Made by a program: the position numbers and the translations under genes. The notes below the pieces were generated by a model that was given only the letters and a program-made list of their open reading frames with translations, ran no database searches and was not told where the DNA came from. Below, piece by piece: positions 56,229 through 64,000 of a stretch of DNA of 64,000 nt (positions are counted from its first letter, which is position 1; every line of letters starts with the position of its first letter). Source of the stretch: Alentia gelatinosa (lineage: Eukaryota > Annelida > Polychaeta > Phyllodocida > Polynoidae); NCBI GenBank assembly GCA_950022655.1, contig OX465580.1, positions 43,770,028-43,834,027 of the forward strand, written 5' to 3'.

Positions 56229-57542
56229 TCATTTAGAATCCGGTTTCTGTCCTTTTTTCATACACTTGCAGGCTGGTTGCAATCCTGAGCACTCGGAACA
56301 CTCGTGCTTGAATTTACAGTCCGTTGATACACATGAGTCCTTCTCGTTATATCGCCAACAAATGCCAAAAGGGCGATTCTCCTTGTTTTTTCTTTGTTTC
56401 TGACGATTCTTTGTATCATTTACCTTGGCAAAAGCCACACATTTTTCAATATTTAAATATTTAGACGATAAATATGCGTCGCCATAAACAAAGCTAACAG
56501 AACCCAATAATTTGGCTTTTTCACGACAAGCCAAATCATAATCTATCAAAGCCTGGGGGATTACAAAAGGTCTACGGTCACTCAAAAACGAAATATGGTT
56601 GGCATAATTAGAAACGTCAATTCCCTGGGCGATCATTGATCGCATCAATGACATACTGGCACTGATGACTTGATCTAACGTAGCTTTGGTGGTATCACAG
56701 GGTAAGTGATCTTCTAAATTAAAAGTCACACACTTACGGCGTTTCTCGGTCTTCCCTTGTCAAGTATGCACATGCTCCACCGGAATTCCTTGAACTGCGG
56801 ACCATGAAGTCGTCGCGGAAGCGTAGACTGGAGGAAAACGACTTTTAGGTATCGCTCCTGAAGAACGTTGACATGGGCCGCTACTCTGTGAAGAGGTGGT
56901 TCCGGCTTGTACTGGTGGCACAGAACCCAACACTGTCGATTCATCAACTTGAGTATGGGTCACCGCGTGGGTCGTCTGGGTCGTCACAGGAGTCGCCGGT
57001 GGTCCAGGGGGTCCACCATCTTGTTTCGTCAGCATTAGGCGAATTTCGGCAATCATTTTAGTTAAATCACAAACATCAGAGCGTAAAGATTTAACTTCAT
57101 CACGATATACCTTGTTTTCCGCGAATAACTTTTCAATCGTCCCGGAGGTGTTCCTAGGCAATTGCTCTTGGTGTGTTGTCCCGCCGGTGGCGCCCCGTTC
57201 TTCTTCATCAGTGTCCGTAATTTTTTCTGCATTGTCAGAAAAATGTCTCAAAGTCTTGTCCAGTTCACTCAAACGTCGAACGGATGACTCCGGACATTTA
57301 GGGCACTCCTTCGAAGAACGTCCTTCATATTTGTGTTGGCACACCTGGCAAACCACAAATGCCAGTAACAAAGCCAATAGCGAGCGCATAGTGGTGGCAC
57401 GTCTGCAAGGCAATATTTTCTCAGGTGAATGGCACCTTGATACCGTGTTGGTGCCGCACCTGTCCGATTGGCGCCACCTGACCAAATTGGTACTTAGGTA
57501 TTCCACAGGTGACGCTAGTATATTTTTTATAGACACATACAT
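56229..57542 (-). pseudogene. Ngaro/DIRS-like gag remnant 3
   Basis: A zinc ribbon (CQVCQHKYEGRSSKECPKC) is followed by a coiled-coil-like stretch (LFAENKVYRDEVKSLRSDV), a Pro/Thr-rich linker, a basic KTEKRRK, and a capsid-like part (LDQVISASMSLMRSMI, ANHISFLSDRRPF, LIDYDLACREKAKLLG). The zinc array is CWRYNEKDSCVSTDCKFKH then CSECSG. One in-frame TGA (56762-56760) interrupts it before the basic motif. The matching position in remnant 1 also carries a stop. Confidence 0.7.
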
Positions 57543-57750
57543 CTGTGTTGTATCTGATCCATATATATATATATATACACTCTGTGTTGTGAGACCTTAA
57601 ATAAATGGCTCAGCAGCACAAGGAGTGGGCGATCCTGAAGAGCACTTGGAAGTTGTTGTCTCTATCATTTTTTACCTTTTCGCCAATACTTTCAAAACAT
57701 GCATGTTCTGCCACATATGGGATCTGTGTTGATCTATGTAACTCTACTAA

Positions 57751-58075
57751 TGCCCCAGTCACACTGGCGTAAAAAACGGCGTTTTTCCGAGTACGCACGT
57801 CTACGTTCTTCAACGCATTTTGGAATCTCAAAATACGCCACAAAACACCGCAATACGCGGAGATGTGTAAAGGAAAGTCGGAATGCGCCGAAAAACGCCA
57901 CAATGCGTACAGAGGCGTAGATAAGCGTTGATGAACGTTGATGAACATTGAGAAGCATACTAAAACGTTAAAGAAAAGCAAACAAATACGTTCCAAATCT
58001 GTAGGTAATACGTGGTCCCCAACAATTCAAATACATAGAAGAAACGCCAAATTTTACGCCAGTGTGACTGGGGCA
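57751..58075. mobile_element. Harbinger-type MITE
   Basis: TGCCCCAGTCACACTGGCG at the left is matched exactly by its complement at the right end; 24 bp agree. TAA on both sides (57748-57750 and 58076-58078) fits the 3-bp duplication of PIF/Harbinger. AACG and ACGC words are enriched inside. The perfect ends suggest a fairly young insertion. Confidence 0.85.
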
Positions 58076-58817
58076 TAAATGAGAGACAAGTGTCACAAAA
58101 CTTGCTTATATTGTGTAGTTATGATCATTGGATAACTCAGAAGCAGTCTGCATTGAAGTTCGCCAGGCTTGACTTGTTTATTATATTTAGTACCCTGATA
58201 CACTGTAGGCGGCGCCCTGGTGCTGGATAACGTTTTAGAGGCATTTCCACCACTACACAACATCTCCGTTATTTTTAAAAACTTTCTTTGGACTAAACAA
58301 GAGTCTTTATGTTTCTCTTAGCTTGATCTATCTTCTTGATTTGGCCCATATGGCAGATGATGCTGCAGCTCATCAAACAGTCGATCAACTTCGGAACTAA
58401 GATCACTCTAAAGAAATACTTCATACCTTTAAAGAGAGTATAAATATAAAACATGGAGCTCTATTGAGCTCTATTGTGGTTTGGAATAGATTTTTTTTAT
58501 ATATCACTCTATCTATATCTGAAAAGATTTTTGTATGTAGTAGCTGTTCTTAATTAGCCCATTTTTGCAATACTTTCGTACAGGAGTCTACATCACCTGT
58601 CAAGTGAGTGTAGGTCGATTTGCATAATTTGTAAATAATGTCACATCTAAAATAAGCAATGGAGCAACAAAACAAAGTATTATGGACCTTTTGGTATCAT
58701 ATCTTCCCCTGGAAACGCTTTAAAACATCTGTAGAAGAGATTCTGTGTGAGTTGTATAGCAGCCTGTCAGAGCATTCGCGGTGCTTTGTTTTCATAGATC
58801 TTGTAGCCCAGTATAAG
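58076..58817. other. No gene seen
   Basis: Host flank of the Gypsy insertion. A plus ORF starting at 58659 (MEQQNKVLWTFWYHIFPWK) runs into the LTR and has no recognised domain. Confidence 0.35.
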
Positions 58818-58822
58818 ATTAG

Positions 58823-59011
58823 TGTTACGTGTCCTCTACTTGTTCTTACATACACTATCGCCACCTTGTGTATCGTGACAATACTACATATAGTAGCCCC
58901 CTCTAGTGAATAAACAGACACACTACTAGTTTCACTTCATGTTGTTGTTCTACCAGTCACTCTACAAAGTCTACCCTTCTGAGCTGCTCATAGACCCACA
59001 ACCACGCAACA
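58823..59011 (+). repeat. 5' LTR
   Basis: 189 bp, TG...CA ends. Contains AATAAA at 58909-58914. Preceded by ATTAG. Confidence 0.95.
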
Positions 59012-59029
59012 TGGTGGCAGCGGTTGAAG
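59012..59029 (+). promoter_or_regulatory. Putative primer-binding site
   Basis: TGGTGGCAGCGGTTGAAG starts directly after the LTR. The TGG start pairs with a tRNA CCA end; the rest resembles the initiator-Met type (TGGTAGCAGAGG) with changes. The tRNA is not settled. Confidence 0.55.
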
Positions 59030-59480
59030 ATTATTGTTAATGGAATGACACAAACAGGTGGGGAATGCCCAAACTCTATATTTCTCAAATATAGGCCCCT
59101 CTGAAGTGAGACCACATAACTGAGTGATAATAGGGGACATCTCCCATATGCTCAACACTAGCTGTGTAAACCATTACACTAGTGAACTCTCTGACTTGCT
59201 GGACAACTACTCTGTGTCTCAAGTATAATTGCAAGTTGTTCCACAACTGATTTCCTGCTGTGACTGGTGTTGGAGCTTCATAGTGTGGTGGTGGTACTTA
59301 TTAGACTGATCTTCTGGGAACTGCTGTTGGTGCTGGTCTGAACCATCATTAGCACTTCCGCCTGTTTACTGCACTTCATATGACTCTTCTGAACTCTGTG
59401 TTTTAATAATTGTGGTAGTGCAAAGGGTCTGGGTTGCCTGAACTCTGTGTGTGTGCTAATTCCTCCATTTTCTGCTAATA

Positions 59481-60116
59481 ATGGTTGATGCACAACCCAT
59501 TCCCCCAGTCCATGGGATCAGGCCACCACAACCACTCACCCTAGACTCTAATATTACTGAAAATTGGAAGCTCTTCAAACAGAAATGGAAAAACTATGCT
59601 GTCATTGCCCAACTTGACAGACAACCAGCCGTGTATCAGGTCGCTCTACTCCTCCATACGCTTGGTGATGACGCCCTCCGTGTATACAATGGGTTTGATT
59701 TCACGACGCCTGAGGCTCAACGAACCGTCGATGAAATCCTTGAACGATTCGACCAGTTTGCAGTTGGAGAGGTGAACGAGACGTATGAGCGTTTCATTTT
59801 CAACAAAAGGGCCCAAAATGAGGGTGAAACTTTTGAGAGTTTCTACTCGTCCATCAGGTCTCTCATAAAAACGTGCAACTATTGCGCCAATTGTGTTGAC
59901 TCTATTTTACGGGACCGGATCGTTATTGGCATACATGATTCTGAAACTCAGACATCACTCCTGAAAGAAAGGAACCTAACTCTCCAGCGGGCAGTAGACA
60001 CATGTAAATCTGCCGAGAATGCCTCGACTCAAGGCCGTGCCCTCCGTCCCGACCCGCTGTCGCTGCCACAAATGGCTACCGACAAAAGAAAACAAAACCG
60101 TCAAGAGACAAGATGA
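59481..60116 (+). CDS. gag: Gypsy gag (capsid-like)
   Basis: 211 residues from ATG 59481. Contains the capsid-type core (ENWKLFKQKWKNYAVI; ALRVYNGFDF; RFDQFAVGEVNETYERFIFN; DSILRDRIVIGI) without a zinc knuckle. The zinc motif lies instead at the start of the next ORF. The stop overlaps the pol ATG as ATGA (60113-60116), so pol might be made by reinitiation or a -1 frameshift. Confidence 0.85.
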   Translation: MVDAQPIPPVHGIRPPQPLTLDSNITENWKLFKQKWKNYAVIAQLDRQPAVYQVALLLHTLGDDALRVYNGFDFTTPEAQRTVDEILERFDQFAVGEVNETYERFIFNKRAQNEGETFESFYSSIRSLIKTCNYCANCVDSILRDRIVIGIHDSETQTSLLKERNLTLQRAVDTCKSAENASTQGRALRPDPLSLPQMATDKRKQNRQETR

Positions 60117-63100
60117 GAGCCAGTCACAAAGGCCATGATCCAGATGAGCGAGAGTGCAAGTTCTGTGGTCGCACCCATGTCATGAAGAAGGAAAAATGCC
60201 CAGCCTGGGGCAAGAAATGCTCATCCTGTGGCAAGGAAAACCATTTCCACTACAAGTGCCCAACTGACAAAAAGAAAGTCCACAACATTGAAGATCAGGA
60301 AGAGGAGACCTCTGACGAGGAATGGATCAACATTGTTCATGAGATTGATGCTGTCCACTCAAAAGCCTCTACTCAACTTAAAGGGAAGATGCTGATCAAT
60401 AACAAAGAAGTCACCTTCCAGATTGACACGGGCGCTACAGTAAACATTCTTCCAGAAAAATATGCTGCTAACATCCAGCCCACATCTAGGACGCTCAAGA
60501 TGTGGAATGAATCAACGTCAAAACCAGTCGGTGTCTGCCGTCTCTCCATACGCAACCCGAAGAATATGAAGAAGTACTCAGTCGAATTTATTGTTGTAAA
60601 CAACAAGCGTACCCCCTTACTCGGGTGGAAGACAGCAGAGAAAATGGATCTGCTCCGCATCATGAACAAAAATCTGGAACGCATTGCGGCCATCCAGCCT
60701 CAGCCATCTCCAGAATGCCTTCCTGCTTCACTCAACAAAGAGACCATAATTGAACACTATCCTGATGTTTTCAATGGAGAGCTAGGGCAGCTCCCTGGCA
60801 TAGCTCATCTCCAGATCAAGGATGATGCTGTCCCTATCATCATGGCCAACCGAAGGACACCAGTGGCCATCAGAGACAAACTGGCAGGTGAACTCAAGCG
60901 TCTTGAGGGACTTGGGGTCATCGCCAAAGTCACTAAGCCAACTCCATGGATTAGTCAAGTGGTCATAGTCCACAAGAAGTCGGGAGACCTTAGGATATGC
61001 ATAGATCCAAGGGAACTTAACAAAGCACTTGTGCGTGAGAGATACACCATGCCAATACTGGAAGACAAGCTGCATGAATTGGGCCAATCTCGCATCTTCT
61101 CCAAGGCCGACCTCGCATCTGGATATTGGCATGTCCAGTTGGACCATGACTCAAGTCTGCTCACCACCTTTCAGACCTGCCATGGAAGGTACAGATGGTG
61201 CCGTCTCCCATTCGGTACCTCAGTCTCTGCTGAGATTTTCCAGAGGAGACTGCTTGAAGCCCTTGATGGACTCCCTGGTGTCATATGCATTGCAGATGAT
61301 GTGATCATCCACGGAAAAGATGTAGCCACACACGATCAGAACCTGGACATCTTCCTCCAACGATGTGCCGAGAGAGGGATCAAGCTGAACTGTGACAAAT
61401 TTGAATTGCGATTGAACGAAGTGACCTTTATGGGCCACCAGATCACTAAGGATGGTCTACAGTCTGACCCTGAGAAGGTCAAGGCCATCAACGAGATGCC
61501 AAAGCCGGAGAATCTACAACAGCTACGACAATTCTTAGGATGCATCAACTACCTCGCAAAATTCATGCCACATCTGTCTAACATCTTACAGCCTCTTCTG
61601 ATACTCACCAGGAAAGAAGTCGCATGGAACTGGTCTGAGAACCAGCAAAGTGCTTATGACAAAGCAAAGGAGTTAGTTACAACAACTCCAGTGCTGGCAT
61701 TCTATGACCCCACAAAGGAACTCACCATAGAAAACGATGCTAGCGAATATGGTCTAGGGTCTGCACTTTTCCAGGATGGGAAGCCTATTGCCTTCGCAAG
61801 CCGCACTCTGACCGATCCTGAAACTCGGTATGCCCAAATCGAGAAAGAGATGCTTGCGGTCTGCTATGGGCTAACCAAATTTCACCACTACACCTATGGT
61901 AGAGATGTCAATGTGATCACTGATCACAAGCCTCTGGTTTCTATTGTTCAGAAACCACTCTCCAAGGCACCGAGGAGACTACAAAACTTACTGCTGCGAA
62001 CACAGGAATACTCATATTCCCTTGCCTACCGAGCAGGAACGGCAATCCCTGTAGCAGATGCTCTCTCCCGTGCACCACTTCCTGGAAAGAAGAAAGGGGA
62101 ACTAGTAAACAACATTTTCTTCACACCAATCAAGATGGATAGGCTATCTCAAATCCAGATGGCAACTCAAGCTGACGACACCCTAATGACCCTGAAAAAG
62201 GTCATCATGGCCGGGTGGCCAAACATGAAGAGAGATGTAGTGCCTTCAATAACTCCCTACTTCGACTACCGTGATGAGCTAACAGTTCAAGATGGCATCA
62301 TCCTACGTGGGGAACGTGTAGTTATCCCACTCTCACTCAGGCCTGACATCAAGAAAAAGCTCCATGCCGGACACCTAGGTATCATTTCTTGCCTTCGTCG
62401 TGCACGTGAGCTGGTGTTTTGGCCAGGTATGTCAGCCGAAATACGCCAAGCAATTGAGAACTGTGACACTTGTGCCATGTACTGTGACCGGCAATCCGCG
62501 GAGCCACTGGTCATGAACAAAGTACCAGACCGTCCTTATGCAACAGTTGCAACTGACCTCTTTACTATCCAAGGCCGTGAATACTTAGTCACAGTGGACT
62601 GCTACAGCACTTTCATTGAGGTGGACTACCTGACCTCAACGACCTCTGAAGCTGTGATTTCAAAGCTGAGACAACACTTTGCCCGCTATGGCATTCCCGA
62701 TACGGTCATAAGTGACAACGGCCCACAATTCTCATCCGAGAGTTTCCATGACTTCGCTACAAAGTGGAATTTCACCCACCAGACATCAAGCCCAGGAAAC
62801 AGTCAGTCGAATGGAGCGGCAGAGGCAGCAGTGAAAACTGTCAAACGAATGATGCGTAAATGTGCCAAGGCAAAAGAGGATCCATATCTGGGACTCCTGA
62901 ACCTACGAAACACTCCAACAGAAGGGCTCTCATCCAGCCCAAGCCAGAGGCTCATGGGAAGGAGGACTAGGACCCTTGTGCCTACTACCACTGATGCTCT
63001 TAGGCCCAAACAGCCCAAGGATGAGAAACCAGACATGGAAAACAAACGTGCTAAGGCAGCAGAACGTCATCTTGCCAGAAGGACTCTCGGCATGTTACAT

Positions 63101-63520
63101 CCTGGTGACAATGTCCGGGTACAACCGACCCAGCCTGGACAAGTAATGTGGAAGCAGGCCACAGTCACCCGTCATCTTGGTGGCAAGAGCTATGAAGTAG
63201 CCACTGATGATGGGTCCACACTCAGAAGGAACCGACGACTCCTACATTCTAAACCCCGTTCTACTGATGACTCCTGCTCAGTTGAGACCCCAGCTGAGCC
63301 AACTTGCAGGGCAACCCCTGCCAAACCGCCCCTCTCACCACGCAAGGCGAAACCACCCACAGTCTACGATGGTCCTGTGTGCCCCCCATCAGTCACACCA
63401 GGCACTGCCACTGCAGATGCTGTTGAGACCCAGTTGCAGGCAGAGCCCTGCCAGCAGAGCCCGAATCACACCACCCGGTCGGGAAGAAATATCAAAGTCC
63501 CAGCTAGATACAAAGACTGA
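60113..63520 (+). CDS. pol: Gypsy pol (protease, RT, RNase H, integrase)
   Basis: 1,135 residues, uninterrupted. Zinc knuckle CX2CX4HX4C at residues 36-49. Aspartic protease DTGA at 105-108. RT: FSKADLASGYWHVQL and the catalytic ADD at 394-396. RNase H: ENDASEYGLG with Asp 542. Integrase: zinc-binding His 751/His 755 with CDTCAMYC, then D815, D868 and E904 (D-x52-D-x35-E). A basic Pro-rich tail ends in TRSGRNIKVPARYKD, as in many Gypsy polyproteins. No chromodomain is seen. The element has no env ORF. It has ordinary codon use and no damage. Confidence 0.95.
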   Translation: MRASHKGHDPDERECKFCGRTHVMKKEKCPAWGKKCSSCGKENHFHYKCPTDKKKVHNIEDQEEETSDEEWINIVHEIDAVHSKASTQLKGKMLINNKEVTFQIDTGATVNILPEKYAANIQPTSRTLKMWNESTSKPVGVCRLSIRNPKNMKKYSVEFIVVNNKRTPLLGWKTAEKMDLLRIMNKNLERIAAIQPQPSPECLPASLNKETIIEHYPDVFNGELGQLPGIAHLQIKDDAVPIIMANRRTPVAIRDKLAGELKRLEGLGVIAKVTKPTPWISQVVIVHKKSGDLRICIDPRELNKALVRERYTMPILEDKLHELGQSRIFSKADLASGYWHVQLDHDSSLLTTFQTCHGRYRWCRLPFGTSVSAEIFQRRLLEALDGLPGVICIADDVIIHGKDVATHDQNLDIFLQRCAERGIKLNCDKFELRLNEVTFMGHQITKDGLQSDPEKVKAINEMPKPENLQQLRQFLGCINYLAKFMPHLSNILQPLLILTRKEVAWNWSENQQSAYDKAKELVTTTPVLAFYDPTKELTIENDASEYGLGSALFQDGKPIAFASRTLTDPETRYAQIEKEMLAVCYGLTKFHHYTYGRDVNVITDHKPLVSIVQKPLSKAPRRLQNLLLRTQEYSYSLAYRAGTAIPVADALSRAPLPGKKKGELVNNIFFTPIKMDRLSQIQMATQADDTLMTLKKVIMAGWPNMKRDVVPSITPYFDYRDELTVQDGIILRGERVVIPLSLRPDIKKKLHAGHLGIISCLRRARELVFWPGMSAEIRQAIENCDTCAMYCDRQSAEPLVMNKVPDRPYATVATDLFTIQGREYLVTVDCYSTFIEVDYLTSTTSEAVISKLRQHFARYGIPDTVISDNGPQFSSESFHDFATKWNFTHQTSSPGNSQSNGAAEAAVKTVKRMMRKCAKAKEDPYLGLLNLRNTPTEGLSSSPSQRLMGRRTRTLVPTTTDALRPKQPKDEKPDMENKRAKAAERHLARRTLGMLHPGDNVRVQPTQPGQVMWKQATVTRHLGGKSYEVATDDGSTLRRNRRLLHSKPRSTDDSCSVETPAEPTCRATPAKPPLSPRKAKPPTVYDGPVCPPSVTPGTATADAVETQLQAEPCQQSPNHTTRSGRNIKVPARYKD

Positions 63521-63712
63521 GACAACTTCAAGATGCACTTTTGTTTTTAATGGCTGATAAATAACCCAGTATAAAACAAAGTCATTCTGATATATCTTTT
63601 TACCTCTTAGTCAACTACATATCAGTTGAATAATATCAAAGACCTTTTATCTATAATGACTTGTTGTTTTATTTTATCCTTTATACATTTCAGTTTCAGA
63701 GACTCTTTGTCT

Positions 63713-63725
63713 AAAGGAGGGAAGA
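63713..63725 (+). promoter_or_regulatory. Polypurine tract
   Basis: AAAGGAGGGAAGA directly before the 3' LTR; primes plus-strand synthesis. Confidence 0.85.
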
Positions 63726-63914
63726 TGTTACGTGTCCTCTACTTGTTCTTACATACACTATCGCCACCTTGTGTATCGTGACAATACTACATATAGTAGC
63801 CCCCTCTAGTGAAAAAACAGACACACTACTAGTTTCACTTCATGTTGTTGTTCTACCAGTCACTCTACAAAGTCTACCCTTCTGAGCTGCTCATAGACCC
63901 ACAACCACGCAACA
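63726..63914 (+). repeat. 3' LTR
   Basis: 189 bp, identical to the 5' LTR except T to A at 63814, which turns AATAAA into AAAAAA. Followed by ATTAG. Confidence 0.95.
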
Positions 63915-64000
63915 ATTAGTAACACAAAATATCTGCTGGGAGAGTGATATTGCCCGAACAACGAACGAATAACCGAAAATAACAAACGAACGAGACCTCT

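Larger units (their letters stand above)
55282..57620 (-). mobile_element. Ngaro-like remnant 3 with 43-bp direct repeats
   Basis: ACACTCTGTGTTGTGAGACC and the 23 bases after it (ending GGCTCAGCAGCAC) occur at 55317-55361 and again at 57577-57620, each preceded by a TA run. Between them are a gag-like ORF, a linker ORF and the first residues before RT; everything after that is deleted. The direct repeats may be shrunken terminal repeats of the element or a duplicated host site. Confidence 0.6.
58823..63914 (+). mobile_element. Full-length Gypsy LTR retrotransposon
   Basis: 5,092 bp with 189-bp LTRs (TGTTACG...GCAACA), a 5-bp target duplication ATTAG (58818-58822 and 63915-63919), a primer-binding site, gag, an intact pol and a polypurine tract. 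The LTRs differ at one site only. No envelope ORF and no chromodomain. With both ORFs open it is probably a recent insertion, potentially active apart from the altered 3' LTR hexamer. Confidence 0.95.

Noticed and set aside
60373..63045. Minus-strand ORFs inside Gypsy pol
   Set aside because: Shadows of the intact plus-strand pol frame.

Overview
This window looks like an intergenic or intronic stretch of a metazoan nuclear genome, probably a marine invertebrate. It is AT-rich, has GT-AG introns and TA microsatellites, and carries an opsin-type GPCR gene. It also holds a very mixed transposon load: Gypsy, Copia, LINE, tyrosine-recombinase (Ngaro/DIRS-like) retroelements, Maverick/Polinton, piggyBac, Tigger, Harbinger and a DDE-like family common in cnidarians, molluscs and lancelets. 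I cannot place the species from the sequence alone. No rRNA, tRNA or CRISPR array was seen. All similarity calls are from remembered family motifs; no search was run.

Layout. 0-0.6 kb: two coding-looking exons of unknown function on opposite strands. 1.5-3.1 kb: a TIR element and a 200-bp tandem array. 3.1-9.0 kb: a decayed minus-strand Gypsy element. 9.6-23 kb: what looks like one large decayed DNA transposon or multi-exon gene (DDE-like core, 10-residue repeats, E/Q minisatellite, recurring ACGTAAAGAT words). It contains a tandem 729-bp duplication, a 5.6-kb piggyBac element with a broken transposase, and a piggyBac MITE. 23.5-25.6 kb: a Tigger-type MITE, then a three-exon proline/glutamine-rich gene with a piggyBac MITE in intron 1 and an in-frame TGA. 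25.7-28.7 kb: an Ngaro-like gag, an F-box ORF and a LINE tail. 28.7-41.0 kb: a wrecked Maverick/Polinton, with protein-primed DNA polymerase B on plus and capsid, ATPase and small late genes on minus. It is interrupted by a foldback, a piggyBac MITE and an Ngaro-like element with A1-ORF-B1-A2-B2 split direct repeats. 41.2-44.0 kb: Copia pol remnant holding an element with a 63-bp minisatellite. 44.3-47.3 kb: TIR elements. 47.6-54.5 kb: two exons of an opsin with a 6.3-kb intron packed with MITEs. 55.3-57.6 kb: a third Ngaro-like remnant. 57.75-58.08 kb: a Harbinger-type MITE. 58.82-63.91 kb: a complete, young Gypsy retrotransposon with LTRs, TSD, gag and intact pol.

The strongest unexpected signal is shared by four different piggyBac-type elements. 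Each starts TTAACCCTTT and carries ATGCC-N4-GGCAT palindromes inside the left end. The first palindrome begins exactly 20 nt from the TTAA in all four, and the iterated copies have a 34-35 bp period, but the central 4 bp differ between elements. This resembles a diversified transposase-recognition array. Other notable points are two piggyBac-transposase introns that share a 63-bp segment, the split-repeat mini-Ngaro, and a Gypsy whose only LTR difference removes the poly(A) hexamer from the 3' LTR.
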